Origin: Paenibacillus prosopidis
Lineage (GTDB): Bacteria > Bacillota > Bacilli > Paenibacillales > Paenibacillaceae
DNA length: 64,000 nucleotides
Reading direction: 5' to 3'
Assembly (NCBI RefSeq): GCF_003337375.1
Contig: NZ_QPJD01000010.1
Coordinates: 203,268-267,267, forward strand
Numbering within the stretch: the stretch's first letter is position 1; every line of letters starts with the position of its first letter. A model generated the notes under the pieces. The model saw nothing but the letters and a program-made list of their open reading frames with translations, was not told the DNA's origin and made no database searches. The translations under genes were made by a program, and so were the position numbers. Shown one piece after another: positions 16,364-25,095 of the stretch.

Positions 16364-18196
16364 TTAATCACCCAATTCAATGTCAAATTCCGCTTTGCCA
16401 GCGGTTATCAAATAAGTGCCATCGTCGATTTTGAGGACCGTGCAGCCCACATGCGATCGTATCGTCTTTTCCGTCCGGAGTATGAAGAACGCTTCGCTTC
16501 GATAAGGTTGAATCGAACCGTGCAGCGTCGGTCCGCTGCGATTCCATTCGACGCTGCTTGAAAGCATCTCCGCCATGCCGTTCGCCGCTTCCGTCGAAGT
16601 CATTGGCCTTAACCACGGATACGTTGTGTCAAGCCGGGCCAGCATGTCTGAATATTTCTCGTACAGCTTCTCCCAGTTCAAGCCGCGGTTGCGTTCCGTA
16701 TTGAGCAAGTCATCGGGATGAAGAAAGTGGGAGAAGATGCCGAGCGAGGTCATCGTACTTGCTTCCGCCCACCTCTCGAAGGTACCTTCCAAATAGCCTG
16801 ATGTTACCCGCGGCATCTCGAGAATGCCATCCTTCGCAATCTCGTATTCCTGTACGTAAGCAAGTCCGGATGCATCCTCGCCGTATAATGAGGATATAAC
16901 CGCGATATCAGGCCAGCCCTTCTTGAGCGCCTCCCGGCCTTCCGGACTAAGCACGTTGGAGGGGGGGACGTAGGTCAGCATCGTATAGTTCGGAAAAGCC
17001 GTCTTAGCGAAACGGACAACTTCTTCAATAGCTTTAGCCATATCATCGACACTTTGCCATGCGTTATAGCCGAATTCATCCGCAACCGCTTGCGAGAGAA
17101 TAAGCGACTGGTGATTGTAGCCGTGAAGGCCGATTTCGCCGCCGCTCTTTAGCACCTCGCGCCCATAAGAGATGAGTCCTTCTTCGTCGGCATCTTTCGG
17201 AGACCGGAACGGAGGCGTAATCTCGTCGTGGTAGGATTCGATCAGTACGGCCGAATATCTGATGTCGAACCGTTTTGCGGCTTTGAGCATGTCGGGCCAC
17301 CACACATCCCGGAAGAAGGTCGGCCGGTCCCTGCGGAAATCGCGGTATATGGCGGCGTCGAGCACCTTGCTGATCGGGGCGGGGAAATCGTCTATGTACA
17401 TGATTTTTGAATTGAATATCGGGTAGATAAAATCTGGCTGCAGCATAGAAATTGCGCCCGCGAGCAGCCCGCGGTTTATTTTTTCTTGAAGCATAGCACC
17501 GTTAAACACCATGAATTTACCTTCGCCGTATGGGAACTCCCACAGAAGCGGCATGCCGCTTGCCGTTGTGGCATGCATCCGGCTTTTCTCGTCCAGTTCG
17601 ACGCTCATGACTGGGTTGGTGACGAACGAATCATCGATGAGAAGCCCTCTCTCCCCAATCAGTACATTGGAGGTGAGCTTAATGCCCTGGGAATCGGAAA
17701 TGTCTCCCACATCGAGAATTCCCATCTTCCGGTACAACCGAAAAAAGGCGTCGTCCTGCACGGGCTGTACCGTCAAGAAAGCATAGCCACCCTGATTGAC
17801 ATAATCGGCGAGCACCTGCGTCTCTCCAAGCAGCCCCAACTGCTGCACGGATACGAGCACCGCTTCGCACCCTGAAGGGTTCAGCTCCCTTTGCCGGATG
17901 TCGATGTCTTTAACCGGCTTTTTCATATATTGAAGCACGTGCAGCGCTTGATCGTTTACCTTAACGCTGTATTCGTCGGCGCCGTCGAACGCCAGGCAGT
18001 AAGGAGGGGCGGCTGTTGAGGAAGCAGGGCGGCTTGCAACGGCATCTTTCCACTGTTTGACGCTGCTGTTCATCTGCTCGTTGCTGCTGAACTGCAGAAC
18101 AAACTGGGATTGGGTGATTTGCACGCCTATTGCCAGCAGCACGACGCCGATGATAATAAGATAGACATTCCGGTTTAATCTGATTTTTGGTTTCAT
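16364..18196 (-). CDS. PelA-like membrane-anchored polysaccharide deacetylase (DUF2194 type)
   Basis: A 610-residue protein with one N-terminal membrane anchor (NVYLIIIGVVLLAIGV, residues 9-25) and an extracellular body. The region VLVSVQQLGLLGETQVLADYV is a flavodoxin-like subdomain. The deacetylase domain shows MYIDDFPAP (metal aspartates) and IGLHGYNHQS (metal histidines), as in the PelA deacetylase domain. P. aeruginosa PelA also has an N-terminal glycoside hydrolase; none is visible here, like the deacetylase-only PelA of the B. cereus pelDEADAFG cluster. Predicted to remove acetyl groups from the exported polymer, giving it positive charge. It starts one base after the PelE gene. Confidence 0.82.
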   Translation of the reverse strand: MKPKIRLNRNVYLIIIGVVLLAIGVQITQSQFVLQFSSNEQMNSSVKQWKDAVASRPASSTAAPPYCLAFDGADEYSVKVNDQALHVLQYMKKPVKDIDIRQRELNPSGCEAVLVSVQQLGLLGETQVLADYVNQGGYAFLTVQPVQDDAFFRLYRKMGILDVGDISDSQGIKLTSNVLIGERGLLIDDSFVTNPVMSVELDEKSRMHATTASGMPLLWEFPYGEGKFMVFNGAMLQEKINRGLLAGAISMLQPDFIYPIFNSKIMYIDDFPAPISKVLDAAIYRDFRRDRPTFFRDVWWPDMLKAAKRFDIRYSAVLIESYHDEITPPFRSPKDADEEGLISYGREVLKSGGEIGLHGYNHQSLILSQAVADEFGYNAWQSVDDMAKAIEEVVRFAKTAFPNYTMLTYVPPSNVLSPEGREALKKGWPDIAVISSLYGEDASGLAYVQEYEIAKDGILEMPRVTSGYLEGTFERWAEASTMTSLGIFSHFLHPDDLLNTERNRGLNWEKLYEKYSDMLARLDTTYPWLRPMTSTEAANGMAEMLSSSVEWNRSGPTLHGSIQPYRSEAFFILRTEKTIRSHVGCTVLKIDDGTYLITAGKAEFDIELGD

Positions 18197-18197
18197 G

Positions 18198-19103
18198 CTA
18201 TCCTCCTTCCGACCAGAATCGGACAGCGGTCATTGCCTTGCTCGACAAACGGATGGACGACCGCTTCAATTGCTCCAGCGTCTGCTTCAACTGCTCAGAG
18301 GAGCGTAGAGAAAAATAAACGTTCATCAAGCCGAGATATGCGTCCTCGCTGTGCGGAAAACGCTCAAGAAATCGTCTGGCCGTCTGTTCGGCTGCGGCAT
18401 ATTCGCCAAGGTCCAATTCGGTTTCCACCTTTTCCGCATAAGCACCGGCTGCATCGGGAGCTGCTTCGATCAGCTTCCCGAGTACCTCAGCGTAGGTATG
18501 CTTATGTTTGAGCATCGTCCGGTCATCGAGGAAGCCGCTTCGCATATAGCTTTTCAGGACGTCAGCGTAAGAGGAGAGCAAATAAGCGTCATGCTTGTTG
18601 TCTTCATATTTGACAGACAGCTCCTGCAGCGTCAGCGTCAACTTGCGTTTGATTTCCATAATTGCGCTGACGGCATAATGGGATGTCTCCGTATCTTCGT
18701 TGCTGACCGCAAGTCGTAGCACCTCGAGATATTCCAGAGAATCCTGCTTCAGCAAATCGATCATGATGCGCCTTCGAGTCGTCAAATCGTTCACGAGAAG
18801 CGCTTCCTCGAGCGGTACGACGTTCATTTCTTTCTCGGTTTCCGGTTTCCTGTAAACGCCGGTATGCCCGCTCAAGTCACCTATAGAAACGGCTACATCC
18901 AATTCGGCAATGCGAGCGGCTGCGCGGCTTGCGTTCCGATCATGCCACCTTCTCCGCCAAAATAACGGAAGCAGGAAACCGATTACCGGAAGCGCTGCGG
19001 CGAGAACGAAGCGGAGCAGCCATTCCCGCTTGTCCTTTCTGTGATAGATTCCGAGAAGAAAACTGCATAAGAGCAAGTAGGAGATAAATATCAAATCAAA
19101 CAT
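18198..19103 (-). CDS. PelE-like membrane protein with TPR-type repeats
   Basis: A 301-residue protein. Two hydrophobic helices (about residues 3-20 and 28-48, VLAAALPVIGFLLPLFW) anchor it, and the rest is a cytoplasmic helical-repeat region (from AVSNEDTETSHYAVSAIM to RRFLERFPHSEDAYLGLMNVYF) typical of TPR scaffolds. Position between PelD and PelA, topology and length fit PelE, which links PelD to PelF/PelG in known systems. Sequence conservation in this family is weak, so the call rests partly on position. Overlaps the upstream fusion gene by 8 bases. Confidence 0.72.
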   Translation of the reverse strand: MFDLIFISYLLLCSFLLGIYHRKDKREWLLRFVLAAALPVIGFLLPLFWRRRWHDRNASRAAARIAELDVAVSIGDLSGHTGVYRKPETEKEMNVVPLEEALLVNDLTTRRRIMIDLLKQDSLEYLEVLRLAVSNEDTETSHYAVSAIMEIKRKLTLTLQELSVKYEDNKHDAYLLSSYADVLKSYMRSGFLDDRTMLKHKHTYAEVLGKLIEAAPDAAGAYAEKVETELDLGEYAAAEQTARRFLERFPHSEDAYLGLMNVYFSLRSSEQLKQTLEQLKRSSIRLSSKAMTAVRFWSEGG

Positions 19104-21282
19104 ACATTAAATCCTCTTTCATAATGTCCAATTTGATGTTGTTTCTGTAGAATCGGTTCAGCACGAACTCAGCGTCCTGCTGACCGGAATTGCTCAGAAG
19201 GATGAGAAGCTGTCCGTCCTGCCCAAGACCCAGATAGTCAGTTTCCCGCAGCGAGCGGAAAATTTGATTTGCAAGATCCGGCGAGACATCGGCCGCCGAA
19301 CCGGCGGAGAGCAGCACGAATTCAACGCCATGCTTGTTGCTGGCCAGTCTCTTGCTGGCAAGTATGTCAGCGAATACATCGGGTTTCAGCACTTGCGAGC
19401 CCTCGAGGTAGCGCTGGCTACCTGTCGCCTCTACATAAGAGAGTGCACGAGACAAGGAGGAGGAGATAAGGTCGATGGTGATTTTGAACAGATTTTGATA
19501 ATAAAGCGAAAAATTATCAAATCTCATTTCGTGCAGCGACACGACGGCAACCACTTCCCCGTTGCTTAATACCGGAGCTGAGAGCAGCGGAGAATCCCCA
19601 TGAAGCTCCTTGTTAATATAGATCTTTTTATTGCCGAGCAGTTGCTTGATATAGGGATAATCTTCAACCTTTATCGATTTGGGCGCCTCGAAGTCATTGC
19701 CGCTTGAACGTGCTGCGATCCGCAGGTAGTTTTTATACTTATTAACGGTATAGATCGTAACCATTTGGGATTTCATAATAGACTCAACGACGCTTACGGT
19801 GGATGTGAAAATTTTCTCGGGCTCTAGGCTTTCCAGCTCTTTGGTGACGGAATAAATTTTGCCGAAGCTGTCGCCGTTGTTCATAATTTGCTGCTGAAGC
19901 TCTTCCTTCACTGTTCGCGTTTCTTCGTAAACTTCATTCAGAAACGTATATTTCTCTTGGAGCGCATTAAGCTGCCGCTCTTTGCTTTTTAATGCGTTTG
20001 TTCTCCGATCAATCGAGTATCCGACGACCAGTCCGATGAACAGGTAAATAGCGATCTGAAAGAAGAGGTCGGTGCCGTAAAACAGCGAGATTAGATCGTA
20101 CCCGTTTTCTAGTAGGTTGTATGTATAAAGCGCTACGGATAAGATAACGGCCACAATAGATTGACGGTTTCCGTAAACTATGCCGATTATAATGATGTAG
20201 ATAAGTTTTATATCGATAAAATTGTATTGCGTATCTTCGATTGCTAACGTCAACCAAGCCGCAAGAGCAAACGCCAGCACATTTTCCGCATACGGGATTA
20301 TTCCTTTCACGGCACGGCTAATAAAGGAAGGGTTCTCGTTTTCTGGCTTCGCTATTTTTTCATCGGGTGTGCGCTCGTTTTTGAACCAATCATAGGTGCG
20401 GTGAAGACCTTCCTGGAAGCTGTACTTAGGCGCCCAATCGAGGTCCCTTCCGATGCGCGCGTTATCAAGTGAAGAACGGTAGATATCACCTTGGCGGACA
20501 TCACGATAGGATACGGACGCTTTACCGTGCAAGCTGCGCAGCCATTCAATCAGATCGTTCACGCTATTCTCGGTGTTAGTGGACAGGTTGTAGACGCCGG
20601 TCAGATCCGAATAGGAGGCACGGTAAATTGCATCGGCCACATCCTCCACATAAACAAAATCCCTAGTCTGCCCGCCGTCTCCGAAGACGATCAGATCCTT
20701 GCCACCTGTCGCCCGCTCCATGAAAATGGAAACGACCCCGCCCTCGCCGAGACTGTCCTGACGAGGACCGTACACATTCGAGAAACGAAAGCTTAGCGTC
20801 TCCAAACCGTAAATTTCCTGCCACTTCAAACAGTAGGTTTCACCAATCATTTTGTTGATGGCGTATGGCGATATTGGACTGCAGGGCGCTGATTCCGAAA
20901 GCGGCAGCTGGTCGTTCATGCCGTAAACGGCGGCGGAAGAAGCAAAAATAAATTTTTTGACTCCGTATTTATGAGATAATACAAGCATGTTGGAGAGGCC
21001 GAGCACATTGGATTTCGTATCTTGTCTCGGGTTTTCCATCGAGGCGGCTACGCTTACCTGCGCGGCCAAATGGATAACGGCGTCAAAGCGGTTATTGCGG
21101 AAAATTTCTTCGCAGTTGCGATCTTCGACTGATAAAATATAAGACTTATGTTTGAAATCGACGTTTCGTTTGTTTCCTGAAGACAAATTATCTATAATGG
21201 AAACCTCGTAACCTTCTTTACTAAACCGCTCTGCTACGAAGGAGCCAATAAAGCCGTATCCGCCCGTGACAAGCACTCTCAT
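19096..21282 (-). CDS. UDP-sugar epimerase fused to a PelD-type c-di-GMP receptor
   Basis: A 728-residue fusion. Residues 1-310 form an extended SDR nucleotide-sugar epimerase: GGYGFIGS NAD loop, SSAAVYG, and the catalytic YAINK (Tyr 140, Lys 144). It would provide UDP-GalNAc or a similar donor. Residues about 330-435 are four membrane helices and 440-470 a coiled coil. About 490-620 is a GAF domain and about 640-728 a degenerate GGDEF domain. The I-site RETD (679-682) is intact, while the position of GGDEF reads QDGQL, so it should bind c-di-GMP but not make it. This is the PelD layout. RBS GGAGTGATG precedes ATG 21282. First gene of the operon. Confidence 0.85.
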   Translation of the reverse strand: MRVLVTGGYGFIGSFVAERFSKEGYEVSIIDNLSSGNKRNVDFKHKSYILSVEDRNCEEIFRNNRFDAVIHLAAQVSVAASMENPRQDTKSNVLGLSNMLVLSHKYGVKKFIFASSAAVYGMNDQLPLSESAPCSPISPYAINKMIGETYCLKWQEIYGLETLSFRFSNVYGPRQDSLGEGGVVSIFMERATGGKDLIVFGDGGQTRDFVYVEDVADAIYRASYSDLTGVYNLSTNTENSVNDLIEWLRSLHGKASVSYRDVRQGDIYRSSLDNARIGRDLDWAPKYSFQEGLHRTYDWFKNERTPDEKIAKPENENPSFISRAVKGIIPYAENVLAFALAAWLTLAIEDTQYNFIDIKLIYIIIIGIVYGNRQSIVAVILSVALYTYNLLENGYDLISLFYGTDLFFQIAIYLFIGLVVGYSIDRRTNALKSKERQLNALQEKYTFLNEVYEETRTVKEELQQQIMNNGDSFGKIYSVTKELESLEPEKIFTSTVSVVESIMKSQMVTIYTVNKYKNYLRIAARSSGNDFEAPKSIKVEDYPYIKQLLGNKKIYINKELHGDSPLLSAPVLSNGEVVAVVSLHEMRFDNFSLYYQNLFKITIDLISSSLSRALSYVEATGSQRYLEGSQVLKPDVFADILASKRLASNKHGVEFVLLSAGSAADVSPDLANQIFRSLRETDYLGLGQDGQLLILLSNSGQQDAEFVLNRFYRNNIKLDIMKEDLMYV

Positions 21283-21350
21283 TAATCATCACTCCATACG
21301 CGAGAGGTATTCGACATCATTCGATATTATCATAGCATTTTCTGCAAACT

Positions 21351-21365
21351 ATTTATTGAATAAAT
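21351..21365. promoter_or_regulatory. 15-bp palindrome in the divergent Pel promoter region
   Basis: ATTTATT G AATAAAT, a perfect inverted repeat between the predicted minus-strand -10 and the Pel operon start. It is an operator candidate for either divergent gene. Confidence 0.3.
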
Positions 21366-21394
21366 CGACCTGTCTATTTCTATTATTATCTCAT

Positions 21395-21400
21395 ATTATA
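21395..21400 (-). promoter_or_regulatory. Candidate -10 element for the Pel operon
   Basis: TATAAT on the minus strand, 113 bases before the epimerase-PelD start. No good -35 hexamer is seen at 17 bp, so an activator or another sigma factor may be needed. Confidence 0.3.
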
Positions 21401-21526
21401 GTAGAAAATAAAACCAAAGGCCCAAGTTTATTAAACAGGAAAGTAATAACTAGGTATAATTATCCATGGTTGATAAGGTTTTGATCGCGATTTTGTATAT
21501 TTCGAAAATAGAAGGAGGGTTGCTTG

Positions 21527-22936
21527 ATGTCGAAGCAACATAGGTTTTTGACTGTTCTTGTCGTTTTTTTAATCAGTGCGATCGGGCTATTACTAGGTAG
21601 AGGGCTATATGCGGAAGCGCAGATTCCGGTTGTTTCGTTCTTTCCCGCCGAAACGGATGAAGTGCTTGCCAATCCCTATATGGGTTTTGCAGTAGATGCC
21701 AAATATGACGATGCGAAGCAGCCGTTTCGGCTTGCGCATGCCAATTTGACGTGGCGCGAGATTGAACCGGTGAAAGGGAAGTATGCGTTTGATGAGATTG
21801 AGCGCAAATATAATTTTGCCTCTTGGAAGCAGAAAGGCGTGAAGCTCGTCGTGCGGGTGGTGCTGGATTACCCAACGGAGGACGCCCATATGGATATACC
21901 TGAATGGCTTTACGTCGAAACAGGGAAGAAAGGCACCAGTTATAATACCGACTACGGCAAAGGATTTAGTCCGGATTATAATGAACCCGCTTTGATCAGC
22001 AACCATAAACGGCTTATAGCCGCCTTGGCAAAACAATATAATAATGATCCGCTTATTGCCTTCATACAGCTTGGAAGCATGGGCCATTGGGGCGAGTGGC
22101 ATACGCGGAACGATAAACAAGCGCGCATTCCATTTCCTAAGCGTTCAGTTTCGGACCAATACGCGGGACATTATATAAAATACTTTACGGCAAAACCGCT
22201 GCTAATGCGCAGACCGCATGCGATTGCGGCCAAAAACGGGCTTGGACTGTATAACGACGCATTCGGAAAACGCGACGCGACGGTGGACGGATTTCTGAAC
22301 TGGTATACGAAAGGCTATACGTCATGGCTTACGCAGGAGAAGGAACCAGCTATGCCGAACTTCTGGACTAAGGCGCCGAGCGGCGGAGAATTTGCTGACG
22401 AGAAAAAGTACTTGCGCGACGGTGCTATCGAAGAGACGTTGCGTCAGGCTAGACTGACGCACGTTACGTGGATGGGACCGAATGCTCCTTCGCTCGAGGA
22501 GCCGGGCGGTGAACTGCAGGAAAACATCGATAGGTTTCTGAAGACGATTGGTTACCGTTTCGTCATCACCAAAGAGTCCAACGAGGCTGAAGTGGATGCG
22601 GGAAGCCTGCTGAACGTCACAATCGAAGTGAGGAACCGGGGAGTGGCGCCGTTTTATTTCCGTTGGCCGGTTGAATTGTCGCTCAGCGACCAGAATGGGA
22701 AAATCGTAGCAGTCGCCAAGCCGGATATCGATATCCGCAAATGGCTGCCTGGAACTCACAAAGTCGCGGCACATCTAAATGTTCCGGAACTTTTACCCAA
22801 TGGCGAGTATACCGTCAACGCTGCAATTCTCGATCCGGAGACTGGAAAACCGGGGTTAGAGTTCGCAAATAACGGCAAGCGGGCCGACGGCCGCTACGCG
22901 CTTGGCTCCGTGATCGTGAACGGAACGGGAAATTGA
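21527..22936 (+). CDS. Secreted glycosidase-like protein with DUF4832 C-terminal domain
   Basis: About 469 residues. An N-terminal signal or anchor (FLTVLVVFLISAIGLLLGRGLYAEA) exports the protein. The body reads like a TIM-barrel glycoside hydrolase: NPYMGFAVDAKY, LTWREIEPVKGKYAFDEIERKY, then LIAFIQLGSMGHWGEWH, where the acids are candidate catalytic residues. The C-terminal 110 residues (SLLNVTIEVRNRGVAPFYF and onward) are the beta-sandwich DUF4832. ATG 21527 is chosen over the adjacent TTG because AAGGAGGG is ideally spaced. Divergent from the Pel operon, it may supply the hydrolase lacking from the PelA-like protein; that role is inference. Confidence 0.7.
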   Translation: MSKQHRFLTVLVVFLISAIGLLLGRGLYAEAQIPVVSFFPAETDEVLANPYMGFAVDAKYDDAKQPFRLAHANLTWREIEPVKGKYAFDEIERKYNFASWKQKGVKLVVRVVLDYPTEDAHMDIPEWLYVETGKKGTSYNTDYGKGFSPDYNEPALISNHKRLIAALAKQYNNDPLIAFIQLGSMGHWGEWHTRNDKQARIPFPKRSVSDQYAGHYIKYFTAKPLLMRRPHAIAAKNGLGLYNDAFGKRDATVDGFLNWYTKGYTSWLTQEKEPAMPNFWTKAPSGGEFADEKKYLRDGAIEETLRQARLTHVTWMGPNAPSLEEPGGELQENIDRFLKTIGYRFVITKESNEAEVDAGSLLNVTIEVRNRGVAPFYFRWPVELSLSDQNGKIVAVAKPDIDIRKWLPGTHKVAAHLNVPELLPNGEYTVNAAILDPETGKPGLEFANNGKRADGRYALGSVIVNGTGN

Positions 22937-23012
22937 CGGATTTTTCATTCGCTCTTCATGCAAGCACACGCTGATTGTCATACTATTGTCATAGGAAGAC
23001 TAAAAGCGGCGG

Positions 23013-23041
23013 TTGTTAGGTCTTATGAAAAAGGGCATAAT
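23013..23041 (+). promoter_or_regulatory. Promoter of the hem operon
   Basis: TTGTTA, exactly 17 bp, CATAAT, about 38 bases before hemE. Good sigma-A match. Confidence 0.65.
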
Positions 23042-23078
23042 GGTAGCATAGGAAAATTCATAGAAATGGGGAACGGGG

Positions 23079-24149
23079 ATGTCTTATAACGACCGTTTCA
23101 TACGGGCTTGCCGGAAGGAACACGTAGATCGGGTACCTGTATGGTACATGCGACAGGCAGGACGGTACGACCCTGATTATCGCAAAATAAAAGAAAAATA
23201 TTCGTTGCTTGAAATATGCAAACAGCCTGAGCTGGCAGCAGAAGTGACCATGATGCCGGTCCGCAAGCTGGGCGTCGATGCCGCTATCTTGTATTCGGAC
23301 ATTATGAATCCGGTTGCGTCGATTGGTATTGATTTTGACATCGTGGCCAACATTGGGCCTGTCATCCACAACCCCATCCGCTCAGCCGCTGACGTTGACC
23401 GCCTGAAGCCGATTGACGTTGAGGGCGATTTAGGTCATGTGCTTAAGACGATTCGCATACTGGATCGGGAGCTTGAGGTGCCGCTTATTACGTTCGCCGG
23501 CGCACCGTTCACAATTGCCAGCTATTTAATTGAAGGAAAACCTTCGAAAAATTATTTGCGCACGAAAGAAATGATGTATAGCGAGCCCAAAGTATGGCAT
23601 GAGCTGATGCGGAAGCTTGGCGATATGGTCATTGCTTATTTGCGCGCGCATATGGCGGCGGGCGGAAAAGCGTTTCAGCTGTTTGACAGCTGGGTAGGCG
23701 CGCTGGCACCGGCAGATTTCAGGCAGTTCGTGCTGCCGACGATTGAACGGATTTTTGCGGAGCTGTCGGACTTGCCGCAGCCGAAAATTTATTTCCCGGG
23801 CGTAAGCTCGGGAGAACTGCTGCCGGATCTGCGCAGCTTGAAGTCTGATGTCATTGGACTAGATTGGCGCGTGTCGATCGCAGAAGGCAGACGGAGATTG
23901 GATGGCGGTTTCGCGGTGCAGGGAAACCTGGATCCGACCATTCTAACCGCTCCTATCAGCGTCATTGAATCGTATGCCAAAGAAATTATTGATAGCGGTA
24001 TTGAGGAACCGGGTTTTATATTCAACCTGGGACACGGCTTATTTCCTGAAGCGTCGCTTGAGAAGCTGGCTGAATTGACCGCTTTCGTTCATTCGTATTC
24101 AGAGAAAGCAATCGCAGCGCGGGGCCAGAAGGAGGCCAGCCATGTCTGA
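23079..24149 (+). CDS. hemE: Uroporphyrinogen decarboxylase
   Basis: Removes four carboxyl groups from uroporphyrinogen III to give coproporphyrinogen III in haem synthesis; cytoplasmic and cofactor-free. The 356-residue protein has the signature VPVWYMRQAGRYDPDYR with the substrate-binding arginines, and LYSDIMNPVASIGIDFD with the key aspartate. GLDWRVSIAEGRR and the C-terminal FNLGHGLFPEA are also conserved. First gene of a three-gene operon; it overlaps hemH by 8 bases, as in other Firmicutes. Confidence 0.97.
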   Translation: MSYNDRFIRACRKEHVDRVPVWYMRQAGRYDPDYRKIKEKYSLLEICKQPELAAEVTMMPVRKLGVDAAILYSDIMNPVASIGIDFDIVANIGPVIHNPIRSAADVDRLKPIDVEGDLGHVLKTIRILDRELEVPLITFAGAPFTIASYLIEGKPSKNYLRTKEMMYSEPKVWHELMRKLGDMVIAYLRAHMAAGGKAFQLFDSWVGALAPADFRQFVLPTIERIFAELSDLPQPKIYFPGVSSGELLPDLRSLKSDVIGLDWRVSIAEGRRRLDGGFAVQGNLDPTILTAPISVIESYAKEIIDSGIEEPGFIFNLGHGLFPEASLEKLAELTAFVHSYSEKAIAARGQKEASHV

Positions 24150-25095
24150 GCTAAATAGGAAACAGACTGGCGTGCTCGTCATGTCCTACGGCACACCGGA
24201 GTCGATGGACGACGTCGAAGCGTATTATACGCATATACGGCGCGGTCACGCACCAACGCCTGAGCTGCTGGCAGAGCTGAAGGGACGATACGAAGCGATT
24301 GTAGGCGGCGTATTCCCATTACGGGAAAATACGAACGGTCAAGTAGCCGGCTTACAGGACAAGCTGGAGCAGCTTGCTCCGGGTCAATTCGTTTGCTACC
24401 AAGGCTTGAAGCATGCGAAGCCGTATATTGAAGACGGCGTGGAGCGGATGGCAAAGGACGGCATTACGCAAGCTGTAGGTATCGTGCTTGCGCCACATTT
24501 TTCGACAATGAGCGTTGGAAGCTACATGAAGCGAGCGCAGGAAAAGGCAGCGGAGCTTGGTGTGGAGATGACCTTCGTCAGACAATATCATATGCATCCG
24601 AAGATATTGAAGGCGTTAACGGACCGGGTGGTAGACGGATTAAGCCGCTTATCTGAGGAAATGGATGGTGAAGGGCGGGTTAAAGTGCTGTTCAGCGCGC
24701 ACAGCCTGCCTGAGAAAATACGTGAGCTTGACGATCCGTATGAGCAGCAATTGCTGGAGACGTCGGCAGCGGTTGCGAAGGCGGCTCATGTGAAGGATTG
24801 GCAGTTTTCGTGGCAGAGCGCGGGACGGACTAGAGAACCGTGGCTCGGGCCGGATATTTTGGAGACATTGCCGGGACTCGCTGAAGAAGGCGTAAAAGCG
24901 GTGCTCGTTGCGCCGGTCGGGTTCGTATCGGATCATCTGGAAGTTCTGTATGACCTCGATATTGAAGCGAAGGCAGCAGCGAAGGAACTAGGTATGACAC
25001 TTGACAGAATAGCGATGCTGAATCGCGATCCATTATATATGGAAACGTTGGCGGAGTCGGTCATCGAGGCCTTGGACAGCCAAGGGAAGGAATGA
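24142..25095 (+). CDS. hemH: Ferrochelatase (coproporphyrin ferrochelatase type)
   Basis: Inserts ferrous iron into the porphyrin ring. In Firmicutes the substrate is coproporphyrin III (also named CpfC). The 317-residue protein has the N-terminal VLVMSYGTPESMDDV, the metal-centre histidine in VLAPHFSTMSVGSY, LFSAHSLPEKI and the C-terminal VAPVGFVSDHLEVLYDLDIEA with the catalytic glutamate. The Firmicute enzymes are soluble and monomeric and lack the [2Fe-2S] tail of animal ones, as here. It overlaps hemE by 8 bases and hemY by 4. Confidence 0.96.
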   Translation: MSELNRKQTGVLVMSYGTPESMDDVEAYYTHIRRGHAPTPELLAELKGRYEAIVGGVFPLRENTNGQVAGLQDKLEQLAPGQFVCYQGLKHAKPYIEDGVERMAKDGITQAVGIVLAPHFSTMSVGSYMKRAQEKAAELGVEMTFVRQYHMHPKILKALTDRVVDGLSRLSEEMDGEGRVKVLFSAHSLPEKIRELDDPYEQQLLETSAAVAKAAHVKDWQFSWQSAGRTREPWLGPDILETLPGLAEEGVKAVLVAPVGFVSDHLEVLYDLDIEAKAAAKELGMTLDRIAMLNRDPLYMETLAESVIEALDSQGKE

